DNA of 64,000 nucleotides from Acholoe squamosa (taxonomy: Eukaryota; Annelida; Polychaeta; Phyllodocida; Polynoidae). Location of the stretch: contig OX439048.1 of the NCBI GenBank assembly GCA_949317995.1, positions 67,337,375-67,401,374 of the forward strand. Reading direction: 5' to 3'. Positions 10,770 to 25,938 of the stretch are shown one piece after another; position 1 is the stretch's first letter; each line of letters opens with the position of its first letter. The notes under the pieces are model-generated. The model saw nothing but the letters and a program-made list of their open reading frames with translations. It searched no databases and was not told the DNA's origin. A program made the translations under genes and the position numbers.

Positions 10770-11319
10770 GGTTTCCACCATTAGTTCTAAGTATTTACTC
10801 TTAAAATGGATAGAATCCATTGTTTTCTTTTTGGAGTCAACAAGCCATCCCTCCGCCATCTTGGTTTCATGTTAGCATATGGTTAAGCTGGCGACCTCCT
10901 GCAACTCCCATTCTCGTAGGTCTACTACTGCGAATACGTTGAGACAGAGCTGCGCCAGTCTATAGCCTAATCCATTCTGTACACACCAGGTGGTGGCACC
11001 TGTAGTGTTGAGAGAATGGCGAACACGCATGGCCAGTCGCCTGCTTCGAATCGTTATGATTTTTTTATATTAAATTCAGCCATAATATCAAGTAATCTAC
11101 CCAACAGAAAGTTAGAATAACATTTAAAGGATATACTGCTGAAATTATTTTGTCAGATTTGGTCTATAATCTTCAAAAATGGAGAATTTACTTTTGTGTC
11201 AACTCGTTGTCAAGGTATGTCCGCTCCACTGTCAATTTTGGGTTCTTATATCGCCAGGTATCAGAGCTCATATTATCCATTTTAGGAACTGAAATCAGTG
11301 CCTAAACTCGATAACCATG

Positions 11320-12330
11320 TTATATGACCTCATAAGGTGTACCCATGTACTGTGTGTGTCTGATATGGATAGGACCTCATAAGGAGTACCCATGTACTGT
11401 GTGTGTCTGATATGGATAGGATGGTGAGGTTTGAACATTGACATGAATAGGATCGTGAGGTTCATTGACACATTTTTGTCCTAACACAGTAATAAAGGTC
11501 ATACTACTGAAAGGTTATCTCTCTATATCTATGTTAGACAGACATTGTCATACTATCTATGTTAGACACACAGTTATATACAACTCCTTGTGAGGTTATA
11601 TCAATATAGGGCATCACACAAAGGTGGTCTTTGTGTTGAATAAATACTCAAAGGTTGATGTTACTAGTTAAACTGAAAAAATACAAGGACAACAAAAATA
11701 TTCTGCAACTACTGCGTTCCATATTCATGAAATATTGTATTATAATTCCAGACAGCCTGCTGTTTGGAGAGAATGTGGATATATTGTTGTAGATTGACTA
11801 ATAACTGTAGTTAAACCAGGCAAAATTGATACCATTGTAACTTAGAGACTCTTAACATACACCTTTTGCAAGATAACTTTGATAGAATGTAAGTCCCATA
11901 TCTAACAAATGGGGTATGTTAGTATGGCAAGTTAGTAGCCCTCAGTCTACATGTCAGAGTTATCTAGTGCAGGAGGTAATCGGATACTGTGTTTATCTAT
12001 AGACAACCTGATGGTGTGTTTCCTTATATTGCCTGGGGTGCCCTTATGAGGTATTGTGGCAGGACAGCAGGTGGGATAACTACCATGGCACAGAAGAGCC
12101 ACCTAGTGAGTGTGTGTGGAACCACTTAGAAAACTGTGTTTGACTGTGTTTACTAAACACAACTAAACACAATAATAAACACACTTAATGCCTTGTGAGG
12201 TCTTGACTCAAAAACTCAGAAAATTCGTTTTATGACCTAAAATGCCCAAATAAGGGCATTTCCTTGTGAGGTTACCTCACAAGGATGAAGTACCTCACAA
12301 GGTATCCCCATTCCCGTAGAGTACCTCATA
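11320..12330. repeat. Dispersed short palindromes CCTyrTrAGGT
   Basis: At least ten copies of a CCTTGTGAGGT / CCTCATAAGGT-type motif in both orientations, including a ~50-bp tandem duplication at 11326-11425 and, at 12261-12285, a perfect 12-bp-arm inverted repeat (TCCTTGTGAGGT, one base, ACCTCACAAGGA). A second perfect hairpin, AATGCCC...GGGCATT, lies directly before it at 12241-12260. The cluster stops where the satellite begins. Confidence 0.7.
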
Positions 12331-13256
12331 AGGTCCACCCACACACCCACACATACCTACTACAGGTAACACACCTGACTCCACTTAACCGCGTCACACC
12401 TATATAAACACACACACACATATATTCTTCAGGTAACACACCTGACTCCACTCAACTCCCACCCACCTATATAAAGCACACACACACAAACATACTACAG
12501 CTAACACACCTGACTCCACTCAACCCCCACCCATCTATATAAACACAGACACAGATACATACTACAGCTAACACACCTGACTCCACTCTACCCCCACCCA
12601 CTTATATAAACACACACATACATACACATACTACAGGTAACACACCTGACTCCACTCAACCCCGTCACACCTATATTAACACACACACACACACATACAT
12701 ACTACAGGTAACACACCTGACTACACTCAACCCCCACCCACCTATTTAAACACACACACACATACATACTACAGCTAACACACCTGACTCCACTAAACCC
12801 CTACCAATCTATACGAACACACTCAAACACACACACACACACACATACTACAGGTAACACACCTGACTCCAGTTAACCCCCACCCACCTATATAAACACA
12901 CACACACATACATTCTACATGTAACACACATGGCTCCACTCAACCCCCACCCACCTATATAACAACACACACACATACATACTACAGCTAACACACTTGA
13001 CTCCACTCAAGCCCCACCCACCTATATGAACACACACATATACACACACACATACCTACTACAGGTAACACACCTGACTCCACTTAACCGCGTCATACCT
13101 ATATAAACACACACACACATATATACTTCAGGTAACACACCTGACTCCACTCAACTCCCACCCACCTATATAAAGCACACACACACACAAACATACTACA
13201 GCTAACACACCTGACTCCACTCAACCCCCACCCACCAATATAAACACATACACACA

Positions 13257-13328
13257 TGTGGATCAACGCGGTAAAAGGTATGCCCGTGCGCCCCCTCGCA
13301 GGCATACCTTTTACTTTGTTGATCCACA
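13257..13328. repeat. 72-bp hairpin element in satellite, copy 1
   Basis: Arms TGTGGATCAAC-GCG-GTAAAAGGTATGCC and GGCATACCTTTTAC-TTT-GTTGATCCACA pair over 25 bp with a 3-nt internal mismatch and a 16-nt GC-rich loop. It is unlike the surrounding AC-rich satellite, so it looks like a small inserted foldback element. Confidence 0.85.
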
Positions 13329-13677
13329 CATAACTACTACAGGTAACACACCTGACTCCACTCAACCCCCATCTACCTATATAAACACATACACATACAT
13401 ACTAAAGCTAACAAACCTGACTCCACACAACCCCCACCCACCTAAATAAACACAGACACAGATACATACTACAGATAACACACTTGACTCTACTCAACCC
13501 CCACCCACCTATATAAACACACACACACACACACACACACACATAACTACTACAGGTAACACACCTGACTCCACTCAACCCCATCACACCTATATAAACA
13601 TACACATACATATATACTACAGGTAACACACCTGACTCCACTCAACTCCCACCCACCTATATAAAGCACACACACAC

Positions 13678-13950
13678 AGGTATACATGGCACCTATACAC
13701 CTGTAGGTACAATTAATGTATCGTACATGGCACCTACACACCTGTAGACACAACATGTGTATCGCACATACCACCTACACACCTGTAGATACAATGCATT
13801 TATCTTACATGGCACCCACACCTGTAGATACAATATGTGTATCGCACATACCACCTACACACCTGTAGATACAATACCTGTATCGTACATGGCACCTACA
13901 CACCTGTAGATACAATACATGCATCGTACATGGCACCTACACACCTATAT
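13678..13950. repeat. ~45-bp minisatellite inside the satellite
   Basis: Five to six copies of a unit of about 45 bp, ACACCTGTAGATACAATACA then TGTATCGTACATGGCACCTAC, unrelated to the surrounding satellite units. Further blocks with the same internal order occur at about 14676-14946, 16023-16293, 17021-17290 and 19980-20250, carried by the kilobase duplications. Confidence 0.85.
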
Positions 13951-14254
13951 AAACACACACACACATACATACATACTACAGGTAACACACTTGACTCCAC
14001 TCAAGCCCCACCCACCTATATAAACACACACATATACACACACACACATACCTACTACAGGTAACACACCTGACTCCACTTAACCGCGTCACACCTATAT
14101 AAACACACACACACACATATATACTTCAGGTAACACACCTGACTCCACTCAACTCCCACCCACCTATATAAAGCACACACACACACAAACATACTACAGC
14201 TAACACACCTGACTCCACTCAACCCCCACCCACCAATATAAACACATACACACA

Positions 14255-14326
14255 TGTGGATCAACGCGGTAAAAGGTATGCCCGTGCGCCCCCTCGCAGG
14301 CATACCTTTTACTTTGTTGATCCACA
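14255..14326. repeat. 72-bp hairpin element in satellite, copy 2
   Basis: Same hairpin as at 13257, carried by the 998-bp internal duplication. Confidence 0.85.
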
Positions 14327-15601
14327 CATAACTACTACAGGTAACACAACTGACACCACTCAACCCCCATCTACCTATATAAACACATACACATACATAC
14401 TAAAGCTAACAAACCTGACTCCACACAACCCCCACCCACCTATATAAACACAGACACAGATACATACTACAGATAACACACTTGACTCTACTCAACCCCC
14501 ACCCACCTATATAAACACACACACACACACACACACACACATAACTACTACAGGTAACACACCTGACTCCACTCAACCCCATCACACCTATATAAACATA
14601 CACATACATATACACTACAGGTAACACACCTGACTCCACTCAACTCCCACCCACCTATATAAAGCACACACACACAGGTATACATGGCACCTATACACCT
14701 GTAGGTACAATTAATGTATCGTACATGGCACCTACACACCTGTAGACACAACATGTGTATCGCACATACCACCTACACACCTGTAGATACAATGCATTTA
14801 TCTTACATGGCACCCACACCTGTAGATACAATATGTGTATCGCACATACCACCTACACACCTGTAGATACAATACCTGTATCGTACATGGCACCTACACA
14901 CCTGTAGATACAATACATGCATCGTACATGGCACCTACACACCTATATAAACACACACACACATACATACATACTACAGGTAACACACCTGACTCCACTC
15001 AACCCCGTCACACCTATATTAACACACACACACACACACATACATACTACAGGTAACACACCTGACTACACTCAACCCCCACCCACCTATTTAAACACAC
15101 ACACACATACATACTACAGCTAACACACCTGACTCCACTAAACCCCTACCAATCTATACGAACACACTCAAACACACACACACACACACATACTACAGGT
15201 AACACACCTGACTCCAGTTAACCCCCACCCACCTATATAAACACACACACACATACATTCTACATGTAACACACATGGCTCCACTCAACCCCCACCCACC
15301 TATATAACAACACACACACATACATACTACAGCTAACACACTTGACTCCACTCAAGCCCCACCCACCTATATGAACACACACATATACACACACACATAC
15401 CTACTACAGGTAACACACCTGACTCCACTTAACCGCGTCATACCTATATAAACACACACACACATATATACTTCAGGTAACACACCTGACTCCACTCAAC
15501 TCCCACCCACCTATATAAAGCACACACACACACAAACATACTACAGCTAACACACCTGACTCCACTCAACCCCCACCCACCAATATAAACACATACACAC
15601 A

Positions 15602-15673
15602 TGTGGATCAACGCGGTAAAAGGTATGCCCGTGCGCCCCCTCGCAGGCATACCTTTTACTTTGTTGATCCACA
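15602..15673. repeat. 72-bp hairpin element in satellite, copy 3
   Basis: Same hairpin, offset 2,345 bp from copy 1. Confidence 0.85.
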
Positions 15674-16599
15674 CATAACTACTACAGGTAACACACCTGA
15701 CTCCACTCAACCCCCATCTACCTATATAAACACATACACATACATACTAAAGCTAACAAACCTGACTCCACACAACCCCCACCCACCTAAATAAACACAG
15801 ACACAGATACATACTACAGATAACACACTTGACTCTACTCAACCCCCACCCACCTATATAAACACACACACACACACACACACACACATAACTACTACAG
15901 GTAACACACCTGACTCCACTCAACCCCATCACACCTATATAAACATACACATACATATATACTACAGGTAACACACCTGACTCCACTCAACTCCCACCCA
16001 CCTATATAAAGCACACACACACAGGTATACATGGCACCTATACACCTGTAGGTACAATTAATGTATCGTACATGGCACCTACACACCTGTAGACACAACA
16101 TGTGTATCGCACATACCACCTACACACCTGTAGATACAATGCATTTATCTTACATGGCACCCACACCTGTAGATACAATATGTGTATCGCACATACCACC
16201 TACACACCTGTAGATACAATACCTGTATCGTACATGGCACCTACACACCTGTAGATACAATACATGCATCGTACATGGCACCTACACACCTATATAAACA
16301 CACACACACATACATACATACTACAGGTAACACACTTGACTCCACTCAAGCCCCACCCACCTATATAAACACACACATATACACACACACACATACCTAC
16401 TACAGGTAACACACCTGACTCCACTTAACCGCGTCACACCTATATAAACACACACACACACATATATACTTCAGGTAACACACCTGACTCCACTCAACTC
16501 CCACCCACCTATATAAAGCACACACACACACAAACATACTACAGCTAACACACCTGACTCCACTCAACCCCCACCCACCAATATAAACACATACACACA

Positions 16600-16671
16600 T
16601 GTGGATCAACGCGGTAAAAGGTATGCCCGTGCGCCCCCTCGCAGGCATACCTTTTACTTTGTTGATCCACA
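16600..16671. repeat. 72-bp hairpin element in satellite, copy 4
   Basis: Same hairpin, offset 2,345 bp from copy 2. Confidence 0.85.
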
Positions 16672-19552
16672 CATAACTACTACAGGTAACACAACTGACA
16701 CCACTCAACCCCCATCTACCTATATAAACACATACACATACATACTAAAGCTAACAAACCTGACTCCACACAACCCCCACCCACCTATATAAACACAGAC
16801 ACAGATACATACTACAGATAACACACTTGACTCTACTCAACCCCCACCCACCTATATAAACACACACACACACACACACACACACATAACTACTACAGGT
16901 AACACACCTGACTCCACTCAACCCCATCACACCTATATAAACATACACATACATATACACTACAGGTAACACACCTGACTCCACTCAACTCCCACCCACC
17001 TATATAAAGCACACACACACAGGTATACATGGCACCTATACACCTGTAGGTACAATTAATGTATCGTACATGGCACCTACACACCTGTAGACACAACATG
17101 TGTATCGCACATACCACCTACACACCTGTAGATACAATACATGTATCTTACATGGCACCCACACCTGTAGATACAATATGTGTATCGCACATACCACCTA
17201 CACACCTGTAGATACAATACCTGTATCGTACATGGCACCTACACACCTGTAGATACAATACATGCATCGTACATGGCACCTACACACCTATATAAACACA
17301 CACACACATACATACATACTACAGGTAACACACCTGACTCCACTCCACCCCCACCCACCTATATAAAGCACACACACACATACATACTACAGGTAACACA
17401 CCTGACTCCACTCAACCCCCACCCACCTATATAAACACACACATACATACTACAGGTAACACACCTGACTCCACTCAACCCCCAGCCACCTATATAAACA
17501 CAAACACATTTACATACTACATCTAACACACCTGACTCCACTCGACCCCCACCCACCTATATAAACACAAACACACTTACATACTACAGCTAACACACCT
17601 GACTCCACTCAACCCCGTCACACCTATATTAACACACACACACATATATACTTCAGGTAACACACCTGACTCCACTCAACCCCCACCCATCTATATAAAC
17701 ACACACATACATACTACAGGTAACACACCTGACTCCACTCAACCCGTCACAACTATATTAACACACACACATATATACTTCAGGTAACACACCTGACTCC
17801 ACTCAACTCCCACCCACCTATATAAAGCACACACACACACATACATACTACAGGTAACACACCTGACTCCACACGACCCCCACCCATCTATATAAACACA
17901 CACATACATACTACAGGTAACACACTTGACTCTACTCGACCCCCACCCACCTATATAAAAACACACACACATACATACTACAGGTAACACACCTGACTCC
18001 ACTCAACCCCATCACACCTATATTAACACACACACACATATATACTTCAGGTAACACACCTGACTCCACTCAACTCCCACCCACCTATATAAAGCACACA
18101 CACACACAAACATACTACAGCTAACACACCTGACTCCACTCAACCCCCACCCATCTATATAAACACAAACATACATACTACAGGTAACACACTTGACTCT
18201 ACTCGACCCCCACCCACCTATATAAAAACACACACATACATACTACAGCTAACACACCTGACTCCACTCAACCCCCACCCACCTATATAAACACAAACAC
18301 ACTTACATACTACAGCTAACACACCTGACTCCACTCTACCCCCACCCACTTACATAAACACACACATACATACACCTACTACAGGTAACACACCTGACTC
18401 CACTCAACCCCGTCACACCTATATTAACACAAACACACACACACATACTACAGGTAACACACCTGACTACACTCAACCCCCACCCACCTATATAAACACA
18501 CACACATACATACTACAGGTAACACACCTGACTACACTCAACCCCCACCCACCTATTTAAACACACACACACATACATACTACAGCTAGCACACCTGACT
18601 CCACTAAACCCCTACCAATCTATACGAACACACTCAAACACACACACAGACACATACTACAGGTTACACACCTGACTCCAGTTAACCCCCACCCACCTAT
18701 ATAAACACACACACACATACATTCTACATGTAACACACATGGCTCCACTCAACCCCCACCCACCTATATAACAACACACACATGTACATACTACAGCTAA
18801 CACACCTTACTCCACTCAAGCCCCACCCACCTATATAAACACACACATATACACACACACATACCTACTACAGCTAACACACCTGACTCCACTTAACCGC
18901 GTCACATCTATATAAACACACACACACATATATACTTCAGGTAACACACCTGACTGCACTCAACTCCCACCCACCTATATAAAGCACACACACACACACA
19001 AACATACTACAGATAACACACCTGACTTCACTCAACCCCCACCCACCAATATAAACACATACACACATAACTACTAAAGGTAACACACCTGACTCCACTC
19101 AACCCCCATCTACCTATATAAACACATACACATACATACTAAAGCTAACAAACCTGACTCCACACAACCCCCACCCACCTATATAAACACAAACACAGAT
19201 ACATACAACAGATAACACACTTCACTCTTCTCAACCCCCAACCACCTATATAAACACACACACACACACACATAAATACTTAAATACTACAGGTAACACA
19301 CCTGACTCCACTCAACCCCATCACACCTATATAAACATACACACACATATATACTACAGGTAACACACCTGACTCCACTCGACCCCCACCCACCTATATA
19401 AAGCACACACACACATATATACTTCAGGTAACACACCTGACTCCACTCAACTCCCACCCACCTATATAAAGCACACACACACACAAACATACTACAGCTA
19501 ACACACCTGACTCCACTCAACCCCCACCCACCAATATAAACACATACACACA

Positions 19553-19624
19553 TGTGGATCAACGCGGTAAAAGGTATGCCCGTGCGCCCCCTCGCAGGCA
19601 TACCTTTTACTTTGTTGATCCACA
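19553..19624. repeat. 72-bp hairpin element in satellite, copy 5
   Basis: Same hairpin, in the ~3-kb duplication of the copy-4 region. Confidence 0.85.
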
Positions 19625-19810
19625 CATAACTACTACAGGTAACACAACTGACACCACTCAACCCCCATCTACCTATATAAACACATACACATACATACTA
19701 AAGCTAACAAACCTGACTCCACACAACCCCCACCCACCTATATAAACACAGACACAGATACATACTACAGATAACACACTTGACTCTACTCAACCCCCAC
19801 CCACCTATAT

Positions 19811-19847
<37 letters not shown>

Positions 19848-22800
19848 ACTACTACAGGTAACACACCTGACTCCACTCAACCCCATCACACCTATATAAA
19901 CATACACATACATATACACTACAGGTAACACACCTGACTCCACTCAACTCCCACCCACCTATATAAAGCACACACACACAGGTATACATGGCACCTATAC
20001 ACCTGTAGGTACAATTAATGTATCGTACATGGCACCTACACACCTGTAGACACAACATGTGTATCGCACATACCACCTACACACCTGTAGATACAATACA
20101 TGTATCTTACATGGCACCCACACCTGTAGATACAATATGTGTATCGCACATACCACCTACACACCTGTAGATACAATACCTGTATCGTACATGGCACCTA
20201 CACACCTGTAGATACAATACATGCATCGTACATGGCACCTACACACCTATATAAACACACACACACATACATACATACTACAGGTAACACACCTGACTCC
20301 ATTCCACCCCCACCCACCTATATAAAGCACACACACACATACATACTACAGGTAACACACCTGACTCCACTCAACCCCCACCCACCTATATAAACACACA
20401 CATACATACTACAGGTAACACACCTGACTCCACTCAACCCCCAGCCACCTATATAAACACAAACACATTTACATACTACATCTAACACACCTGACTCCAC
20501 TCGACCCCCACCCACCTATATAAACACAAACACACTTACATACTACAGCTAACACACCTGACTCCACTCAACCCCGTCACACCTATATTAACACACACAC
20601 ACATATATACTTCAGGTAACACACCTGACTCCACTCAACCCCCACCCATCTATATAAACACACACATACATACTACAGGTAACACACCTGACTCCACTCA
20701 ACCCCCACCAACCTATATAAAAACAGACACACATACATACTACAGATAACACACTTGACTCTACTCAACCCCCAACCACCTATATAAACACAAACACACT
20801 TACATACTACAGCTAACACACCTGACTCCACTCGACCCCCACCCACTTATATAAATACACACATACATACACATACTACAGGTAACACACCTGACTCCAC
20901 TCAACCCGTCACAACTATATTAACACACACACATATATACTTCAGGTAACACACCTGACTCCACTCAACTCCCACCCACCTATATAAAGCACACACACAC
21001 ACATACATACTACAGGTAACACACCTGACTCCACACAACCCCCACCCATCTATATAAACACACACATACATACTACAGGTAACACACTTGACTCTACTCG
21101 ACCCCCACCCACCTATATAAAAACACACACACATACATACTACAGGTAACACACCTGACTCCACTCAACCCCATCACACCTATATTAACACACACACACA
21201 TATATACTTCAGGTAACACACCTGACTCCACTCAACTCCCACCCACCTATATAAAGCACACACACACACAAACATACTACAGCTAACACACCTGACTCCA
21301 CTCAACCCCCACCCATCTATATAAACACAAACATACATACTACAGGTAACACACTTGACTCTACTCGACCCCCACCCACCTATATAAAAACACACACATA
21401 CATACTACAGCTAACACACCTGACTCCACTCAACCCCCACCCACCTATATAAACACAAACACACTTACATACTACAGCTAACACACCTGACTCCACTCTA
21501 CCCCCACCCACTTACATAAACACACACATACATACACCTACTACAGGTAACACACCTGACTCCACTCAACCCCGTCACACCTATATTAACACAAACACAC
21601 ACACACATACTACAGGTAACACACCTGACTACACTCAACCCCCACCCACCTATATAAACACACACACACATACATACTACAGGTAACACACCTGACTACA
21701 CTCAACCCCCACCCACCTATTTAAACACACACACACATACATACTACAGCTAGCACACCTGACTCCACTAAACCCCTACCAATCTATACGAACACACTCA
21801 AACACACACACAGACACATACTACAGGTTACACACCTGACTCCAGTTAACCCCCACCCACCTATATAAACACACACACACATACATTCTACATGTAACAC
21901 ACATGGCTCCACTCAACCCCCACCCACCTATATAACAACACACACATGTACATACTACAGCTAACACACCTTACTCCACTCAAGCCCCACCCACCTATAT
22001 AAACACACACATATACACACACACATACCTACTACAGCTAACACACCTGACTCCACTTAACCGCGTCACATCTATATAAACACACACACACATATATACT
22101 TCAGGTAACACACCTGACTCCACTCAACTCCCACCCACCTATATAAAGCACACACACACACACAAACATACTACAGATAACACACCTGACTTCACTCAAC
22201 CCCCACCCACCAATATAAACACATACACACATAACTACTAAAGGTAACACACCTGACTCCACTCAACCCCCATCTACCTATATAAACACATACACATACA
22301 TACTAAAGCTAACAAACCTGACTCCACACAACCCCCACCCACCTATATAAACACAAACACAGATACATACAACAGATAACACACTTCACTCTTCTCAACC
22401 CCCAACCACCTATATAAACACACACACACACACACATAAATACTTAAATACTACAGGTAACACACCTGACTCCACTCAACCCCATCACACCTATATAAAC
22501 ATACACACACATATATACTACAGGTAACACACCTGACTCCACTCGACCCCCACCCACCTATATAAAGCACACACACACATACATACTACAGGTAACACAC
22601 CTGACTCCACTCAACTCCCACCCACCTATATAAAGCACACACACACACAAACATGCTACAGCTAACACACCTGACTCCACTCAACCCAGTCACACCTATA
22701 TTAACACACACACATATATACTTCAGGTAAGACACCTGACTCCACTCAACTCCCACCCACCTATATAATGCACACACACAGACACACATACATACTACAG

Positions 22801-25262
22801 GTAACACACCTGACTCCACTCAAACCCCACCTATCTATATAAACACACACATACATACTACAGGTAACACTCTTGACTCTACTCGACCCCCACCTACCTA
22901 TATAAAAACACACACACATTCATACTACAGGTAACACACCTGACTCCACTCAACCCGACCCACCTATATAAAAACAAACACACTTACATACTACAGCTAA
23001 CACACCTGACTCCACTCGACCCCACCCACTTACATAAACACACACATACATACACAAACTACAGGTAACACACCTGACTCCACTCAACCCCGGTACACCT
23101 ATATAAACACTCACACACACACATATATACTTCAGGTAACACACCTGACTCCGCTCAACTCCCACCCACCTATATAAAGCACACACACACACACATAAAT
23201 ACTACAGGTAACACACCTGACTCCACTCAACCCCGTCACACCTATATAACCTCACACACACACACATATATAGTTCAGGTAACACACCTGACTCCACTCA
23301 ACTCCCATCCACCTATATAAAGCACACACACACGCATACATACTACAGCTAACACACCTGACTCCACTCAACCCCCACCCACCCATATGAACACAAACAC
23401 ACATACATTCTACATGTAACACATATGGCTCCACTCAACCCCCACCCACCTATATAACAACACACACACGTACATACTACAGCTAACACACCTGACTCCA
23501 CTCAACCCCAACCCACCTATATAAACACACACACATACACACACACACATACCTACTACAGGTAACACACCTGACTCCACTTAACCCCGTCACACCTATA
23601 TAAACACACACATATATTCTTCAGGTAACACACCTGACTCCACTCAACTCCCACCCACCTATATAAAGCACACACACACACAAAAATACTACAGCTAACA
23701 CACCTGACTCGACTCAACCCTGTCACACCTATATTAACACACACACAAATATATACTTTAGGTAACACACCTGACTCCACTCAACTCCCACCCACCTATA
23801 TAAAGCACACACACATACATACTACAGGTAACACACCTGACTACACTCAACCCCCACCCACCTATATAAACACACACACACATACATACTACAGCTAACA
23901 CACCTGACTCCACTAAACCCCTACCCATCTATACGAACACACTCAAACACACACACTCACACATAGTACAGGTAACACACCTGACTCCAGTCAACCCCCA
24001 CCCACCTATATAAACACACACACACATACATTCTACATGTAACACACATGGCTCCACTCAACCCCCACCTACCTATATAAACACACACACATACATACAT
24101 ACTACAGGTAACACACCTGACTCCACTCAACCCCCACCCACCTATATAACAACACACACGTGCATACTACAGCTAACAACCTGATTCCACTCAACCCCCA
24201 CCCACCTATATAAACACACACATATACACACACACACAAACCTACTACAGGTAACACACCTGACTCGACTCAACCCCGTCACACCTATATAAACACACAC
24301 ACACACATATACTTCAGGTAACACACCTGACTCCACTCAACTCCCACTCACCTATATAAAGCACACACACACACACAAACATACTACAGCTAACACACCT
24401 GACTCCACTCAACCCCCACCCACCAATATAAACACATACACACATAACTACTACAGGTAACACACCTGACTCAACTCAACCCCCACCCATCTATATAAAC
24501 ACACACACACACATACTACAGGTAACACACCTGACTCCACTCAACCCCCACCCACCTATATAAACACATACACACATAACTACTACAGGTAACACACCTG
24601 ACTCCACTCAACCCCCACCCACCTATATAAACACACACATACATACTACAGGTAACACACCTGACTCAACTCAATCCCCACCCATCTATATAAACACACA
24701 CACACATACTATAGCTAACACACCTGACTCCACTCAACCCCCACCCACCAATATAAACACATACACACATACATTCTACATGTAACACACATGGCTTCAC
24801 TCAACCCCCACCCACCTATATAACAACACACACATACATACTACAGCTAACAACCTGACTCCACTCAACCCCCACCCACCTATATAAACACACACATACA
24901 TACTACAGGTAACACACCTGACTCCACTCAACCCCCACCCACCTATATAAACACACACATATACATACATACTACAGGTAACACACCTGACTCCACACAA
25001 CCCCCACCCACCCATATGAACACAAACACACTGACATACTACAGCTAACACACCTGACTCCACTCAACCCCGTCACACCTATATTAACACACACACACAT
25101 ATATACTTTAGGTAACACACCTGACTCCACTCAAATCCCACCCACCTATATAAAGCACACACACACACACAAACATACTACAGCTAACACACCTGACTCC
25201 ACTCAACCCCCACCCACCAATATAAACACATACACACATAACTACTACAGGTAACACACCTG

Positions 25263-25938
25263 TGTCAGTAGACTGTTATAGGTATTGTACTTATCATATT
25301 TATTTTTCACCTTGACTCTACCATGTAACCCAGTGTCCGAGTCTACCCACAAGCCAAACCATACCAAAGACCAAAGGCTGGCGGTGTCAACTGCACTCAG
25401 TGACCCCGCCTCCTCCCACTGGAGGATTCGCCGTCAATCACAACCAGCTCGCTGCATGCTGGAAATTCCTAGCAGACAATGTTTAGAAACAACTCCTCCT
25501 GCTGGAGGACATGCCCATTGATCATGAGCAGCTCACAGCATACCGGGAATTCCCAGAAGCTATATTTAGAACCACACTGAACTCTGTGAACCCCAGTGCT
25601 ATGTTTTGGATCCCCCCTACATACCTGCACTGGAGTTCCCCAGTTACTATATTTAGCTCACCTGATACTATTTTTAGGGTGAGCTGGGTGAGCAGCTCCT
25701 ACTACAAATACCTGTGGAGGGAGCAGCTCACTCATCTTTCCACCTCCATACTTCATACCTCACACACTCACGTGAGACCAAGGCCCTTGGCTCAAGGGCT
25801 AGGCTTGGACACTGTTGGGCACCTTTATACTGTATCACCAACTATACCTCGTGGACTTCAATGAATAAAGTGGATATCAAACTGGATTCCTGATTCGTCT
25901 GTATTCATCCTTATTCATCATTTACGGACTCGTTGACA
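25263..25938 (+). repeat. 5' LTR
   Basis: Starts TGTCAGTAGACTG directly after a satellite CACCTG and, judged from the minus-strand element, ends TTGACA at 25938, giving TG...CA termini. Positions 25263-25893 match the 3' LTR; the last 45 bp have no counterpart there. AATAAA at 25864-25869 is the polyadenylation signal. Open frames inside the LTR show no known motif. Confidence 0.85.

Larger units (their letters stand above)
6805..12337. other. Non-coding DNA between retroelement and satellite
   Basis: No convincing coding region on either strand; the longest open frames are under 110 codons, show no recognisable motif and overlap repeats. The stretch carries a tRNA-like SINE (from 7582), a short tandem repeat (8608-8675), a 72-bp hairpin element (8226-8297), an imperfect inverted repeat (10633-10769), a cluster of CACGTGA/GATATC palindromic motifs (10431-10530), a ~50-bp duplication (11326-11425) and many copies of an 11-bp palindrome (11320-12330), described separately. 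Confidence 0.7.
12640..17330. repeat. 2,345-bp tandem duplication in the satellite
   Basis: 12640-14985 and 14985-17330 are two near-identical copies offset by 2,345 bp, as shown by the hairpins (13257 to 15602 and 14255 to 16600) and by all neighbouring unit variants. Each copy contains an internal ~1-kb duplication offset by 998 bp. Confidence 0.85.
16400..22512. repeat. ~3-kb higher-order duplication in the satellite
   Basis: About 16400-19350 recurs at about 19300-22512. The left part is offset by about 2,953-2,959 bp (hairpin 16600 to 19553) and the right part by 3,162 bp, so the second copy gained roughly 200 bp between them. Sequence identity is very high, implying recent expansion by unequal exchange. 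Confidence 0.8.
12338..25262. repeat. AC-rich satellite array
   Basis: About 13 kb of tandem units of roughly 60-70 bp. Each unit contains TACTACAGGTAACACACCTGACTCC, then CACTCAACCCCCACCCACC, TATATAAA and an (AC)n tract of varying length that supplies most length differences. CAGGTAACACACCTG is itself a 5-bp-arm palindrome. Units come in recurring variants (for example CCCCGTCACACC, CTCCCACCCACC), which lets larger duplications be traced. The antisense frames through the array (VCVCVYIGGWGLSGVRCVTC-type repeats) are translation artefacts of the tandem repeat. Confidence 0.97.

Noticed and set aside
13099-25063. Many 60-124-codon frames on both strands of the satellite
   Set aside because: They are periodic translations of the repeat (VCVYIGGWGLSGVRCVTC and HTHTYIHTTGNTPDSTQ patterns) and recur at the satellite period; no start, domain or selection signal.
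25285-25864. Frames of 78 and 117 codons in the LTR, repeated at 41734-42313
   Set aside because: Present in both LTRs only because LTRs are duplicates; no motif, and they overlap promoter/polyadenylation sequence.
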